From an uncultured Prevotella sp. (lineage in GTDB: Bacteria > Bacteroidota > Bacteroidia > Bacteroidales > Bacteroidaceae): DNA of 64,000 bases. A program made the translations under genes and the position numbers. This document shows positions 8,735 to 19,516 of the stretch, one piece after another. Numbering within the stretch: position 1 is the stretch's first letter; each line of letters starts with the position of its first letter. The notes beneath the pieces are model-generated. The model ran no database searches. It saw only the letters and a list, made by a program, of their open reading frames with translations, and had not been told where the DNA came from. The stretch is from positions 62,001 through 126,000 of the forward strand of contig CALUGA010000003.1 in the NCBI GenBank assembly GCA_944320105.1. Direction: 5' to 3'.

Positions 8735-10852
8735 TTATACAAGGTCTGCACGTCCCTTCACTTCCTCAAGCACAGCCTTGGCGATTGAGCTTGACAGCGG
8801 TGCGTGGTGGTCGTACTCCATGGAGCTGGTGGCACGGCCGGAGGTGATGGTACGCAGTGCGGTTACATATCCAAACATCTCCGAGAGTGGAACCTTTGCC
8901 TTGATTACACGGGCGCCACTGCGAGCCTCGTCCATGCCCTCTACCTGGCCACGACGCTTGTTGAGGTCGCCAATCACGTCACCCATGTTCTCCTCGGGAG
9001 TGATTACCTCCAGCTTCATGATAGGCTCCATCAGCACCGGACCAGCCTTCACGCAGCCGTTCTTGTAGGCATTCAGGGCTGCAAGCTCAAACGAGAGCTG
9101 GTCGGAGTCTACCGGGTGGAACGAACCATCGAGCAGTGTCACCTTCAAGCTGTCCATTGGATAGCCGCCAAGCACACCATTCTTCATTGCGTTCTCAAAG
9201 CCCTTCTGAACCGACGGGATGAACTCCTTGGGGATGTTACCACCCTTCACCTCGTTTACAAACTGCAGGCCGCCTTCCTTGAAGTCCTCGTCCACCGGGC
9301 CGATGTTAACGATGATGTCGGCAAACTTACCGCGACCACCGCTCTGCTTCTTGTAAACCTCGCGAAGGTTGACGGTCTTGGTGATGGCCTCCTTGTAGTT
9401 AACCTGAGGCTTGCCCTGGTTGCACTCAACCTTGAACTCACGCTTCAGGCGGTCGATGATGATGTCGAGGTGAAGCTCACCCATACCCGAGATGATGGTC
9501 TGGCCGCTCTGCTCGTCAGTGCGCACAGTGAAGGTAGGATCCTCCTCGGCCAGCTTGGCAAGGCCGTTGTCGAGCTTGGCTATGTCAGCCTGGCTCTTCG
9601 GCTCAACAGCGATGGAAATCACAGTGTCGGGGAAAGTGATCGACTCAAGCACAATAGGATGAGCCTCGTCGCACAGGGTGTCGCCGGTGCGGATATCCTT
9701 GAAGCCCACACCTGCGCCGATGTCGCCGGCGTCGATGGAGTCCATCGGGATTTCCTTGTTTGAGTTCATCTGGAACAAGCGGCTCACGCGCTCCTTCTTG
9801 CCCGAACGGGTGTTGAACACATACGAGCCGGCCTCAACCTTACCTGAGTATACGCGGAAGAACACCAGACGTCCCATATACGGGTCAGTGGCAATCTTGA
9901 ATGCCAATGCAGCCGTCGGGGCGGCCTCCGAAGGCTTGCGGTCTTCCTCCTCGCCGGTCTCGGGGTTCGTGCCAACGATATTCTCCGTGTCAAGGGGCGA
10001 CGGCAGGAAAGCGCACACATAATCGAGCAGCGGCTGCACGCCCTTGTTCTTGTACGAAGAACCGCAAATCATCGGGGTGCAAGCCATCGAGACAGTACCC
10101 TTGCGGATAGCGCTGATTATCTCGTCCTCGGTTATCGTGTTGGGATCGTCGAAATACTTCTCCATGATGGTCTCGTCGTACTCGGCAGCAGCCTCAAGCA
10201 GCTTGCCGCGCCACTCGTCGCACTCATCCTTCAAGTCGGCAGGAATCTCCTCGATGGAATACTCAGCGCCCATGGTCTCGTCATGCCACAGGATAGCCTT
10301 CATCTTCACGAGGTCAACCACGCCCTTGAAGTTCTCCTCAGCACCGATAGGCACCTGCATAACCACAGGGTTGGCACCGAGGATGTCCTTCATCTGCTGC
10401 ACGGTCTCGAAGAAATCGGCACCGGAGCGGTCCATCTTGTTCACATAGCCAATGCGCGGCACGTTATACTTGTCGGCCTGGCGCCATACAGTCTCCGACT
10501 GCGGCTGAACGCCATCGGCAGCCGAATACGTGGCCACTGCCCCGTCGAGTACGCGGAGCGAACGCTCCACCTCGGCGGTAAAGTCTACGTGTCCCGGAGT
10601 GTCGATGAGGTTAATCTTGTACTCCTTTCCACCCCAAGTCCAGTTGCACGTGGTAGCGGCGGAGGTGATGGTTATACCACGCTCCTGCTCCTGAGCCATC
10701 CAGTCCATGGTAGCGGCACCGTCGTGTACCTCACCAATCTTGTGGGTCTTTCCGGTGTAGAACAGGATACGCTCAGACGTAGTGGTCTTTCCGGCATCGA
10801 TGTGAGCCATGATGCCGATGTTGCGAGTCAAATGTAAATCGCGGTTTGCCAT
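8735..10852 (-). CDS. fusA: elongation factor G
   Basis: EF-G (705 aa), the GTPase that drives ribosomal translocation and, with RRF, ribosome recycling. The G1 motif AHIDAGKT is at residues 16-23, G3 DTPGHVDFT and G4 NKMDRSG follow, and the C-terminal domains IV and V are complete ([15 protein letters not shown] near the end). It follows rpsG after 25 bases. tuf, which follows fusA in enterobacteria, is absent; from general knowledge it is elsewhere in Bacteroidetes. Confidence 0.98.
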   Translation of the reverse strand: MANRDLHLTRNIGIMAHIDAGKTTTSERILFYTGKTHKIGEVHDGAATMDWMAQEQERGITITSAATTCNWTWGGKEYKINLIDTPGHVDFTAEVERSLRVLDGAVATYSAADGVQPQSETVWRQADKYNVPRIGYVNKMDRSGADFFETVQQMKDILGANPVVMQVPIGAEENFKGVVDLVKMKAILWHDETMGAEYSIEEIPADLKDECDEWRGKLLEAAAEYDETIMEKYFDDPNTITEDEIISAIRKGTVSMACTPMICGSSYKNKGVQPLLDYVCAFLPSPLDTENIVGTNPETGEEEDRKPSEAAPTAALAFKIATDPYMGRLVFFRVYSGKVEAGSYVFNTRSGKKERVSRLFQMNSNKEIPMDSIDAGDIGAGVGFKDIRTGDTLCDEAHPIVLESITFPDTVISIAVEPKSQADIAKLDNGLAKLAEEDPTFTVRTDEQSGQTIISGMGELHLDIIIDRLKREFKVECNQGKPQVNYKEAITKTVNLREVYKKQSGGRGKFADIIVNIGPVDEDFKEGGLQFVNEVKGGNIPKEFIPSVQKGFENAMKNGVLGGYPMDSLKVTLLDGSFHPVDSDQLSFELAALNAYKNGCVKAGPVLMEPIMKLEVITPEENMGDVIGDLNKRRGQVEGMDEARSGARVIKAKVPLSEMFGYVTALRTITSGRATSSMEYDHHAPLSSSIAKAVLEEVKGRADLV

Positions 10853-10877
10853 TGTCTTTTTACCTTTATGCTATTTA

Positions 10878-11354
10878 TTAGAATCTGAAGTGGGCGAAAG
10901 CGCGGTTAGCCTCGGCCATGCGGTGCATATCCTCCTTGCGCTTGTAGGCACCGCCCTGGCTGTTGTATGCGTCCATGATCTCTGCTGCGAGCTTGTCGGC
11001 CATCGACTTGCCACTGCGCTTGCGGGCATACGAAATCATGTTCTTCATCGAGATGCTCTCCTTGCGCTCCGGGCGTATTTCAGTAGGCACCTGGAACGTA
11101 GCTCCACCGATGCGGCGGCTCTTCACCTCCACCTGCGGGGTTATGTTGTCGAGTGCGCTCTTCCATATTTCGAGGGCAGACTTCTCCTCGTTGCTCATCT
11201 TGGCCTTTACGACCTCAAGTGCATGATAGAAAATCTTGTATGAGGTATTCTTCTTGCCGTCATACATCAGATGGTTCACAAACTTTGAGACCTTCTGGTC
11301 GTTGTACACGGGATCCGGCAGGATCACGCGCTTCTTTGGTTTTGCCTTTCTCAT
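10878..11354 (-). CDS. rpsG: 30S ribosomal protein S7
   Basis: S7 (158 aa) starts assembly of the 30S head and contacts E-site tRNA. It opens [19 protein letters not shown], has the hairpin-bearing [19 protein letters not shown] near residue 80, and ends FAHFRF. In E. coli S7 represses its own operon by binding the rpsL-rpsG spacer. Here that spacer is 136 bases, unusually long for this operon, and contains a small hairpin (11404-11417). Confidence 0.98.
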   Translation of the reverse strand: MRKAKPKKRVILPDPVYNDQKVSKFVNHLMYDGKKNTSYKIFYHALEVVKAKMSNEEKSALEIWKSALDNITPQVEVKSRRIGGATFQVPTEIRPERKESISMKNMISYARKRSGKSMADKLAAEIMDAYNSQGGAYKRKEDMHRMAEANRAFAHFRF

Positions 11355-11403
11355 TTTTGTCTTAAATGTTTATTCTGCATGGGGCTGTCTATTGTTCTTC
11401 AAC

Positions 11404-11417
11404 GCCCGCTCTCGGGC
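11404..11417 (-). promoter_or_regulatory. small hairpin in rpsL-rpsG spacer
   Basis: On the minus strand GCCCG, a four-base AGAG loop and CGGGC form a perfect five-pair hairpin about 50 nt before the rpsG ATG. The surrounding spacer is AT-rich and otherwise featureless. The position recalls the E. coli S7 repression site, but the structure has not been compared with it and the role is a guess. Confidence 0.35.
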
Positions 11418-11490
11418 ATTTACTCAACCTTTTAACAATTCTCCAGCAAAACTAATCTAAATAAAATCTTTTGTCCTCTCCGGATGTCGG

Positions 11491-11871
11491 TTACTTCTTA
11501 GCCTTAGGACGCTTTGCTCCATACTTAGAGCGACGCTGCGTGCGGTTGGCCACGCCGGCGGTATCAAGCGTACCGCGAACGATGTGGTAGCGCACACCGG
11601 GAAGGTCCTTCACACGGCCGCCACGCACAAGCACGATGGAGTGCTCCTGCAGGTTGTGGCCTTCGCCGGGGATGTAAGAGTTAACCTCCTTCTGGTTTGT
11701 CAAACGAACACGGGCAACCTTACGCATTGCCGAGTTAGGCTTCTTAGGAGTTGTGGTGTAGACGCGCACGCAAACGCCACGACGCTGCGGACATGAGTCC
11801 AGCGCGGGCGACTTGCTCTTGTCTGCAAGCACATTCCTGCCCTTTCTTACCAATTGCTGAATTGTAGGCAT
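11491..11871 (-). CDS. rpsL: 30S ribosomal protein S12
   Basis: S12 (126 aa) is at the decoding centre. The motif [12 protein letters not shown] near residues 40-51 holds the lysine (K43 in E. coli numbering) whose mutation gives streptomycin resistance, and [13 protein letters not shown] holds the second such lysine; both are the sensitive wild type. It is the first gene of the large operon, with a Bacteroidetes-type promoter 80 bases upstream. Confidence 0.98.
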   Translation of the reverse strand: MPTIQQLVRKGRNVLADKSKSPALDSCPQRRGVCVRVYTTTPKKPNSAMRKVARVRLTNQKEVNSYIPGEGHNLQEHSIVLVRGGRVKDLPGVRYHIVRGTLDTAGVANRTQRRSKYGAKRPKAKK

Positions 11872-11950
11872 TTTGTTTTATTTTTAAATTTTATATATTT
11901 GTTATTATTGTCAATGCTGGCATCAGGGCACTTCGACCCTTTTTGGGGTG

Positions 11951-11982
11951 CAAAGGTACAAACTTTATTTCATTAATCCTAA
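11951..11982 (-). promoter_or_regulatory. promoter of the str-S10-spc operon
   Basis: On the minus strand TACCTTTG (11958-11951) fits the Bacteroidetes -7 consensus TAnnTTTG. TTAG lies 20 nt upstream (11982-11979) where TTTG is expected, so the -33 box has one mismatch. Transcription should start near 11944, leaving a leader of about 70 nt before rpsL that includes an AGGG/CCCT hairpin. Confidence 0.7.
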
Positions 11983-12043
11983 TGTTACATTTGTCTTTCA
12001 CGCCACATACACTTGAATTTAATAATATATAACATTTTTAACA

Positions 12044-15000
12044 TTACACAACCTGCATTCGTTCCTTTTTCGCCATTACCTGCCTATGCTTCAGCCTCAA
12101 GAAGAGCGGCATTACAAGGACGATGGCCGGTATCGAGAAGAGCAGCCCGCCGGTTACGCCCGTGGCAAACGAAAACCAGAAAGGCTCTTTGTCGCCGTCA
12201 AAGAAGAACGGCACAAGGCCAAGCACAGTTGACATAACCGTCAGCATTACCGGTACCACCTTGTGGCTGTAAGCCTTCACGTAGACCCTCACCGCAGGCA
12301 GTCTCCCCAACCGGCCGTCGCGCAGGAACAGCCGGTACTCATTGATTATGTAAATGCCGGAGTTGACCACTATGCCTGCCAGCATCACCATCGATGCAAA
12401 CCCACCCGTGCCAAACGGTATGCCGGTGGCCCAAAACGTAAGGAACAGGCCGATGAACGATACCGGTATGAGGGAAATTATGACGAACGGTATGCGCAGC
12501 GACTCGAACAGCACGGCACAGACAAAGAAGATAACCACCACGACAATGGCCAACGCCCAGTAAGGTGCCTCAGCATCGTCATCACCCCCATACGTCGTCT
12601 CCATGCACTTGAAACCCATGGGCAGTCGCCCGTTAAAATGCTCCATCACCCCGTCAACATAATCCCTTGTATATGAATACGAGCCGAGCACATTGAACGC
12701 CACGCAAAGCACATACTCCTGGTTTTCCTTGGGTATGCACCCGGTAGCGTCACGGCGGTTCACGGCCATAAGGTCTGATATGCGCAGGTCGCTGTCGCCC
12801 ACCCTCACATACGAGTTCATCATCTGCCAGCGGTCGAACCTGTCTGTCAGCGCCGACTTCAGCACCACGTCTGTGCGCTCCGCCCCATCGTCATACTTCC
12901 CCATCTCGCGCGTTTGCAGAAGGTTGGCCAGTGCAGAGTGCACTTCAGCCGGGCGCACGCCGTAAAGAGCCATGCGCTCACGTTCATAATCCATGTATAG
13001 CTCCTGCTCCTCGCTCACGTGGTCGGGTACCTCTATGCGAATGTCCCTCACCCTGGCATTGTTCTCCATGTGTTTTGCCACGTCCATGGCATACCGGCTC
13101 AGCCGGTCGAAGTTATAGCCCCTCAGCCATATCCTGTTGCTGCGGTATTGCAGGTTGAGCGAGTTGCTGAAGCCCATTTGCCTCACGCCGTAAGTGCTCC
13201 AGTCTGCGCCTCCAATGCTTATCAGCTTGTCTATCACCTTGTTCTCCACGATGTATGGCAGCGACGTGCTTACGCAAGAGTCCTCAAACTCCACGTCGAT
13301 GGTGGCCCCGCGCCCGTTGATGCTTGTGGTGAATCGCTTGATGCCGTCGAGGCTCTTCAGCAAGTTGTCTATTATCACCACCTTGCCGTTGAGCTCAGCC
13401 GCCGTGCCTCCCTGCGGCAGCTCGCCCCTTATTATCAGTTCCGGCTTGCGGTCGTCGTCGCGGTCGCGTGCCGCCTCAATGGCATCAACAAACAGCTTCA
13501 GGCTGCCACCCACTGCGCCTTGCAGCGGCTCCTTGCAGTAGCTGATGAAGAAATCGCTGCCCAGCGTTGCGTTATAAAGGCTTTCATACCAAGCATTGTC
13601 GCTTTCTTCATCGCCGTCGCCGCCTATGCTGTCGGGCAGGGCGAAGAGCGGTATGCCGAAAGCCAGCGCAAGCAGGGCAAAGCCTGCCCACCGCCACCTC
13701 TGCAGCAGGGTGATGTAGCACGCGTACAGCCTGTTCCACCATACCACGCGCCGTGCATGGCGCATCCTGCGCTTAACCCGGCTGTCGTATCGCAGCGTAT
13801 CGGTCAGTGCCGGCACGAAGAGCAGTGCCACTATAAGCGACACTGCGAGGTTGATGATGATTATCCGCGCGAAGTCGTAGAGGTCGGCCTGCCAGCTCTC
13901 AGGCAGCACAAACACCGTCACGAGCGAGCCTACGGTGGTGAGCATGGCCGCCAGTATGGCCAGGAAAGCCTTGCGGTTGTGGTAATAGCCGTAATGGTCG
14001 GCCATTACTATCGACGAGTCGATAATCAATCCCATCGACACTGTTATCCCGGCCATGGAGAAGATGTGCAGCCGCAGGTCGAAGGCATAATACGCTATCA
14101 CGGCCATCAGTATGTTGGCAGCAAGCGTGGAAGCTATGATAAACAGGTACTTCCAGTCTCGCCGCGTCAGCCATACGCACAGCAGGAGTATGGCCAGCGA
14201 CATCAGCGAGCGGCTCACCAAGTTGAACACCTCCACCCTCTCCTCGGCAGCCGCATCGTATGCCAAGGTAAGGTACACGCCCTGCTTCAGTCCGCCTCCC
14301 AGCTCCTCCACGACCTTTTGCAGCCTGTCGGAGAGGCTCACCATATTGGCCTCGCTGTTCACCTTAATGTTAAGGTAGGCAGTGTTCATGCCGTTCACCC
14401 TGTAGTATTTGCCCGGCTGCCGCTGCTTCAGCTCCTGCGTCACGAGGTTGTTCAGGTACACCGTGTGGCCGTCGTCGGTCTTTATCGGTATGTCGGCAAG
14501 CCTCACAGGCTCGGTGGCAAGGTATAGCGTTTGCCTCACGCGCCCTCCCTGGCCGTCGCCGCGCATCACGTCGCCAACTATGTCGGCCTGGCCGGTGAAA
14601 TTGCGTATGGCTTCGGCAATGTCGTCCGACGATATGCCATAGCCGCTCAGCAACTTGGGGTCATAGCTTATCTCGATGTAGCGCCCCGTGCCTCCCGACA
14701 CATCCACCTCAGCCACGCCGTCCACCCGCCTCAGCCTCTCGGCTATTGCCGTCTCGGCATATTCGCCTATCTCGTGCTCCGGCAGGTCGGCGTTTATGTT
14801 GTATGTTAGCAGCGTCACCGTCTGGTTCTTCCGGTCGCGGTTGTTCACTATCTCGCCACCCGAAAGCGACGGGTAGCTCACCCCCTCGGGCAGCTTGGGA
14901 TATACCTGCCTGAGGATGGAGGCAATCTCGAACCGCACCGCCGACACGTTGGCCGACTTCTTCAGCTGTATCCTTACGCGCCCCTTGCCGAAAAACGACT

Positions 15001-15235
15001 CCGACGACACGCTCTCCACACCCTTCACTCCCGATGCCACACCCTCTATCACCGAAGTGACGCTGTGCTCCACCACCTTGGGCGATGCTCCCGGCCAACT
15101 GAAGTTCACCGTAAGCGTCATGCCCTGCCTCGGCGGTGGCTTTATGCCCACGTCGAGGAGCGGTATCAGAGCCGCGCCCACCACCATCACTATCACCATG
15201 GTGAGGCACACCGTAAACTTTGATGGCTCCCTCAT
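12044..15235 (-). CDS. RND efflux pump permease, second of a tandem pair
   Basis: Resistance-nodulation-division inner-membrane transporter (1063 aa) powered by proton influx. Twelve membrane spans and two large periplasmic loops are apparent. At the TM4 position that holds the paired aspartates of AcrB (D407-D408), it reads D406-S407-S408 (GLIIDSSIVMADH); the TM10 lysine is also missing (AGIVVNSGIYIIN). The single-acid arrangement occurs in other RND subgroups. Its ATG overlaps the stop of the upstream RND gene by 4 bases, so both are made together with one adaptor and one outer-membrane channel. A mixed trimer like MdtBC is possible. Substrate unknown. No terminator is seen between this gene and the rpsL promoter. 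Confidence 0.93.
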   Translation of the reverse strand: MREPSKFTVCLTMVIVMVVGAALIPLLDVGIKPPPRQGMTLTVNFSWPGASPKVVEHSVTSVIEGVASGVKGVESVSSESFFGKGRVRIQLKKSANVSAVRFEIASILRQVYPKLPEGVSYPSLSGGEIVNNRDRKNQTVTLLTYNINADLPEHEIGEYAETAIAERLRRVDGVAEVDVSGGTGRYIEISYDPKLLSGYGISSDDIAEAIRNFTGQADIVGDVMRGDGQGGRVRQTLYLATEPVRLADIPIKTDDGHTVYLNNLVTQELKQRQPGKYYRVNGMNTAYLNIKVNSEANMVSLSDRLQKVVEELGGGLKQGVYLTLAYDAAAEERVEVFNLVSRSLMSLAILLLCVWLTRRDWKYLFIIASTLAANILMAVIAYYAFDLRLHIFSMAGITVSMGLIIDSSIVMADHYGYYHNRKAFLAILAAMLTTVGSLVTVFVLPESWQADLYDFARIIIINLAVSLIVALLFVPALTDTLRYDSRVKRRMRHARRVVWWNRLYACYITLLQRWRWAGFALLALAFGIPLFALPDSIGGDGDEESDNAWYESLYNATLGSDFFISYCKEPLQGAVGGSLKLFVDAIEAARDRDDDRKPELIIRGELPQGGTAAELNGKVVIIDNLLKSLDGIKRFTTSINGRGATIDVEFEDSCVSTSLPYIVENKVIDKLISIGGADWSTYGVRQMGFSNSLNLQYRSNRIWLRGYNFDRLSRYAMDVAKHMENNARVRDIRIEVPDHVSEEQELYMDYERERMALYGVRPAEVHSALANLLQTREMGKYDDGAERTDVVLKSALTDRFDRWQMMNSYVRVGDSDLRISDLMAVNRRDATGCIPKENQEYVLCVAFNVLGSYSYTRDYVDGVMEHFNGRLPMGFKCMETTYGGDDDAEAPYWALAIVVVVIFFVCAVLFESLRIPFVIISLIPVSFIGLFLTFWATGIPFGTGGFASMVMLAGIVVNSGIYIINEYRLFLRDGRLGRLPAVRVYVKAYSHKVVPVMLTVMSTVLGLVPFFFDGDKEPFWFSFATGVTGGLLFSIPAIVLVMPLFLRLKHRQVMAKKERMQVV

Positions 15236-18200
15236 CTTCTGTTCCTATAAATCACATAATACAGCAGCGGCACGAAAAACAGGCTGACCACCGTTCCTAC
15301 CGTCATGCCCACGATGGTGGTTATCGACAGGGGGTACTGCAAGTCCGACCCTATGTCGCCGCGCGAGAGGAACGGCAGCACGGCAAACACCGTTGTGGCC
15401 GATGTCATGAGTATCGGGCGCAACCGCTCGTGGCCTGCCGTCACTATCGCCCTCAGCACCGTCATGCCGCTGCGGCGCAGCCGGTTGATGGTGTCTATCT
15501 TAAGTATCGAGTCGTTTATCACTATGCCGCTCATCACCACAAGACCTATCATTGACATGAGGTTGAGCGACATGTCGAGCACCTGCATCACGAGCAACAC
15601 CATAAAGCAGTCGAGCGCTATCTCCGACAGTATTATCAGCGGCTGCACAAGGCTCTCAAACTGTGCCGCCATGATGAAGAACAGCAGCAGCAATGCCACA
15701 GCGAGCACCACCGCCAGCTCCTCCACAAGCTCGCGGCTTGCAAAATAGTCGCCGGCGTAATTCACCGACACATCCTTGTTTCGCGCCTGCAAGCCGTCGG
15801 CATATTCCATCACCTGCCGCGCCGTGGCCCCATCGGCATCCAATGCCACGGGATAATATTCGCCGCTGCCCGAGGCATGAAGCCGCTTGAAGTCGTCAAC
15901 CACCGAATCCCTCAATATCAGGGATATTGGCACGTCAACTCCCTGCCCGTTAGGTATGCTTGCCCCCAATATCTGCTCCCTGTCAGTGCCTCCGGTGCCG
16001 ATTATCACCGGCACTGCCCGGTCGCCATCGCTTATCTCCATCACCCTGTTGGTGCCGGTCAGCTCGCGCAGCCGCCCCAACAGCTGGGCGTATGATATGC
16101 CGTAAATGGCCATCTGCCAGATGTCGGCCTTGCACACGAGGTTGTTGTCCACCTCCACCTTAGGCACATACAGCCCGGGAAACTGCCGCCGCAGCGAGTC
16201 GGTGAAAGCCCGCGCCTGGGCCACCGTGGGGCGGCCTCCGTCGGCATTCTGCAGCCTCACCACGAGCGGGCTTTGCTTCGTGTCGAGCATAAGGTCGAAG
16301 GGGTTGCCCGTAGGCACAAAGGCCACGGTGGCCTTTGCGAAGGCCGAGTCGGCGTATGCCCTTATGCGCCTCTCAGCCTCTGCGAGTGCCGACGGCGAGC
16401 CGCACTTAACATATCCCAGGGCCTCGGTAGCCGTGATGGTCTGCGTGTGCGACAGGATGAACTCCTGCGCGCCTGCCATCGACGTTGTCGTCTGCGCCAC
16501 CCCCTTGGCCGCGCCCAAGAGCGCAACCATGCGGCGGTCGCCCTCCTCAGCCGATATGCCCTCGTTCCAGTTCACCACCACCTGCGCGTCGTCGTAGCTA
16601 ACCTCCGGCATACGCGCCTTCTCCGTATGCACATACACCAGCGCCAGCCCCGGCAGGGCAAGCAGGAACAAGGCCACTGCCGCCCGCGAGTGGCGCAGCG
16701 TGAAGGCCATGCCTCGCTCATACCACCGCATGAGCGCGTTGTCCATGCGCGTAGGCTCGGTGTCGTGAGGGCGCGCCTTGCCCCTGTACATGCGGTAGAC
16801 GCACACCGGCACTATCGTGGTGGCCACCAAGAGCGACGTGAACAGCGACACGCTTATGCCCATCGACTGGTCGTAGAACAGCTCGCCGGCCAGCCCGCTA
16901 AGGAATATCAGCGGCACAAACACCGAGCAGGTGGTGAGCACGGAGCTGAGCATGGGCGCAAAAACCTCCGACGTGCAGCGTGGTATCACGTCGGCCAGCT
17001 TGCGGCCCGGCGTCCACTTCTGCATTATGTTGTCAGTAACGATGATGGAGTTGTCAACTATCATGCCCACGCCGAGGATCAGGCCCGACAGCGATATCAC
17101 GTTGAGCGATATGCCCAGCAGGCTGAAGGCAAGCATGGTTATCACGAGCGACAGGGGTATGGTGGCGGCCACGAGAAGCGCCAGCCGCCAGTTGCGCATG
17201 AACACGAGCAGTACCAAGCACGTTAGCGCGGCCCCCACCGCGAGGTTGCTCTCTAAGTTTTCCATCGAGAACGACAGCAGGCGGGTCTGGTCGCGCGTCA
17301 CGGCGAAGTCAATCTCCGGGCTCTGCCGTTGCAGGTCGGCTATGGTGGCATCGATGCCCTCGCGCAGGTCGGCCATACGGGCGTCGCTCTGCTTTATCAC
17401 GGCCATGGTAACGGCGGGCTTGCCGTCGTGGCGCACAAAGCCGTTGCGCACCCCGTCCACCTGCTCCACCCGGCAGAAGTCATCGAGCCGCAGTATGCGG
17501 CCCTCGTGACTGATGCGTATCGAGGCGATGTCGTCGCGGGTGAGCAGTTGCGAGTCGAAGTGAATGTTGTACCTGTATTGTCCGTCCTTCACCGACAGCG
17601 TTTCAATGTACACGTCGTTGTCATCCAGGGCCTGCTCTATCTTGTCGGTGCCAATGCCCATGCTGCGCATTCGCTCATAGTTAGGGGTGATGAGTATCTC
17701 CCGCCCCACGGTGCCGCTGATGTCGACCATGGCCGTCTGCGGCAGCTGCTCTATACGCTTGCTCACCACGCTGCGCGCAAAGTCGCACATCTCAGCAAAG
17801 CGACTCATGCCGGCGTCTCCACCCTTGAGCGTAAGGTCGATGAAGAACGCGGGTATGTCCGTCACGCTCGACTTCATCACCTTTGGCCTGTCCACGTCTT
17901 TGGGCAGCGTACCCATGGCCATGTCTATCTTCTCGTTCACGTCGATGAATATCAGGTCCATGTTGCTGCCGGGGTCGAACTTAAGCGTTATGGTGGCCGC
18001 GTCCATCCCGGCCACGGTCTCCATGTCGGCCAACCCGGGCAACTGGGCCAGGCGCGAGCGCAGCGGCCTCACTATCTGGGCGTCTATCTGTGATGCCGAG
18101 GCCCCGGGGCGCGTCACCTGCACCGTCACCTGCGGGATGTCGACGTCGGGCAGCAGCGACACCGGCAGCCTCCAGATGGCCAGCAGGCCGAGCACAATGA

Positions 18201-18261
18201 CAGCCAACGTCACCATCATCACGGCCACCGGCCTATGCATCAAATATCTTACTACGTTCAT
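15232..18261 (-). CDS. RND efflux pump permease, first of a tandem pair
   Basis: RND transporter (1009 aa), about the length of AcrB. I start it at the ATG at 18261 (MNVVRYLMHRPVAVMMV), the usual N-terminus ahead of TM1; the longer frame would need a TTG. TM4 has D403-N404-S405 (GVGMIVDNSIIVTDN), the form known from SwrC-like pumps, and TM10 reads LVVMSGIVINDSIL with no lysine. It differs clearly from the downstream pump, so this is an old duplication. The gap to the adaptor gene is 46 bases of low-complexity sequence. Confidence 0.94.
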   Translation of the reverse strand: MNVVRYLMHRPVAVMMVTLAVIVLGLLAIWRLPVSLLPDVDIPQVTVQVTRPGASASQIDAQIVRPLRSRLAQLPGLADMETVAGMDAATITLKFDPGSNMDLIFIDVNEKIDMAMGTLPKDVDRPKVMKSSVTDIPAFFIDLTLKGGDAGMSRFAEMCDFARSVVSKRIEQLPQTAMVDISGTVGREILITPNYERMRSMGIGTDKIEQALDDNDVYIETLSVKDGQYRYNIHFDSQLLTRDDIASIRISHEGRILRLDDFCRVEQVDGVRNGFVRHDGKPAVTMAVIKQSDARMADLREGIDATIADLQRQSPEIDFAVTRDQTRLLSFSMENLESNLAVGAALTCLVLLVFMRNWRLALLVAATIPLSLVITMLAFSLLGISLNVISLSGLILGVGMIVDNSIIVTDNIMQKWTPGRKLADVIPRCTSEVFAPMLSSVLTTCSVFVPLIFLSGLAGELFYDQSMGISVSLFTSLLVATTIVPVCVYRMYRGKARPHDTEPTRMDNALMRWYERGMAFTLRHSRAAVALFLLALPGLALVYVHTEKARMPEVSYDDAQVVVNWNEGISAEEGDRRMVALLGAAKGVAQTTTSMAGAQEFILSHTQTITATEALGYVKCGSPSALAEAERRIRAYADSAFAKATVAFVPTGNPFDLMLDTKQSPLVVRLQNADGGRPTVAQARAFTDSLRRQFPGLYVPKVEVDNNLVCKADIWQMAIYGISYAQLLGRLRELTGTNRVMEISDGDRAVPVIIGTGGTDREQILGASIPNGQGVDVPISLILRDSVVDDFKRLHASGSGEYYPVALDADGATARQVMEYADGLQARNKDVSVNYAGDYFASRELVEELAVVLAVALLLLFFIMAAQFESLVQPLIILSEIALDCFMVLLVMQVLDMSLNLMSMIGLVVMSGIVINDSILKIDTINRLRRSGMTVLRAIVTAGHERLRPILMTSATTVFAVLPFLSRGDIGSDLQYPLSITTIVGMTVGTVVSLFFVPLLYYVIYRNRR

Positions 18262-18307
18262 TACGCCAATTTTGTGTTTTGAGTCTTGAATTACGAGTAG
18301 CCGCAAC

Positions 18308-19381
18308 TCAAGGTTCCCGATTCCTGACTATCACTCTCGTTCCGTCGGCCAGGTTCTGGTTGTTCGACGTTATCACCTCCGCGCCCTCTTCTATCTCCGT
18401 GCCCTTGGCCTTGCAGCCCGTGATGGCGTATGAGTCCATGTTGGCATACTCCACGTCAACGTATGTCCAAACGGCCTGCGAGTCTTCCACCTCGAAGATT
18501 ACATAGTAACCGTCGCGCTCCACTACAGCCGTCTTCGGTACCACGATGCAGCCCGGCACATCTTTCTCCACCACCACCCTCACGTTCATGCCATCGATGA
18601 GGGCCGGGTCGGTGTTGCGGATGCGAGCCTCCACCTTAACCAGCCCTTTCTCGTCAACGGTGGGGTTTATGCGCGTTATCTTCCCGCTGAAGGTCTTGCC
18701 GGCATCAGCGAAGGGAGACACCTTCACCGTCTGCCCACGCGCCACCGACTTCAGCTCGGCCTCCAGCACGCTGAACTCCACGTCGAAGTAGGAGTCGTCT
18801 ATCAGCACCCCAAACTTGTCGGCCTTCTGGTAAGGCTGGCACTCCATGTCGGCCACGCGCCCGGCAAACGGTGCCCGCAGCTCGCAGTCGGCCAATGCCT
18901 TGCGCGCCTCGGCCAGTTGGTATTCGGCCGAGTAATAGCCCGACGTCACCTTGGCGCGGCGCATCACGTCGTCGGGCGCGCCCTTGCCGCTGCCGTCGTA
19001 GCCCAGCCCTATCAGCTTGTCGGCCAGGTCTATGCGGGCTTTCTCCAAGTCCTTTTCGCTCTTTTCAAGGTTCAGCTGCGCCGTATTCCTGTCGGTCACG
19101 GCCAGCAGGTCGCCCTTGGCCACGCGACTGCCATTGTCAACATAGATGCCTGTTATCACTCCCTGCGAGGGGAACGTTATCTCGCTGCGGGCCAGAGCCT
19201 GCAACTTGCCGTTGCACACCAATTGCAGGCTGAACGTCTGCCGCTTCAGCCTCATCGTCTCAACCGTGGTCTCCGTTTTCACCACGGCGGCGTTCTCCAT
19301 GTCGCCTTTCTCCTTGGGCGACCCGCAGGCCGCCATCACGGCCATGGCCGCGCATATCATCATCGTTTGTTTCATCACCAT
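18308..19381 (-). CDS. RND efflux periplasmic adaptor lipoprotein
   Basis: Membrane-fusion protein (357 aa) linking the RND pumps to the TolC-like channel. A lipobox (VMAAC, Cys19) predicts lipid anchoring. The order is that of HlyD/AcrA proteins: half-lipoyl motif (GVITGIYVDNGSRVAKGDLL near residue 75), helical hairpin (residues about 95-165), second half-lipoyl (LRAPFAGRVADM), then beta-barrel and membrane-proximal domains. It sits between the channel and pump genes in one operon. Confidence 0.94.
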   Translation of the reverse strand: MVMKQTMMICAAMAVMAACGSPKEKGDMENAAVVKTETTVETMRLKRQTFSLQLVCNGKLQALARSEITFPSQGVITGIYVDNGSRVAKGDLLAVTDRNTAQLNLEKSEKDLEKARIDLADKLIGLGYDGSGKGAPDDVMRRAKVTSGYYSAEYQLAEARKALADCELRAPFAGRVADMECQPYQKADKFGVLIDDSYFDVEFSVLEAELKSVARGQTVKVSPFADAGKTFSGKITRINPTVDEKGLVKVEARIRNTDPALIDGMNVRVVVEKDVPGCIVVPKTAVVERDGYYVIFEVEDSQAVWTYVDVEYANMDSYAITGCKAKGTEIEEGAEVITSNNQNLADGTRVIVRNREP

Positions 19382-19401
19382 TATAATATATATATTATAT
19401 A

Positions 19402-19511
19402 TTGAATATCCGCAAAGCTCCTGTTCCCATGGTTAATTCATAACTCGAAATTCAAAAATCATAATCACGCAGCTACAATTCCTAATTCGTAACTCAAAAT
19501 TCGCAACTCAA
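19402..19511. repeat. 17-bp dispersed motif plus low-complexity tract
   Basis: TTGAATATCCGCAAAGC (19402-19418) is identical at 21041 and 29064. Here it ends about 20 bases upstream of the adaptor gene start. It continues into an AT-rich tract made of variants of ATTCnTAACTC up to 19511, filling most of the 135-bp channel-adaptor spacer. No promoter was recognised in it. Confidence 0.7.
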
Positions 19512-19516
19512 CCCTC

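Noticed and set aside
13019-14527. 502-aa plus-strand frame opposite the second RND gene
   Set aside because: No domain, fully within a well-supported RND pump on the minus strand.
12044-15235. Pseudogene reading of the RND pump lacking the paired aspartates
   Set aside because: The frame is full length and the single-acid TM4 is known in other RND subgroups.
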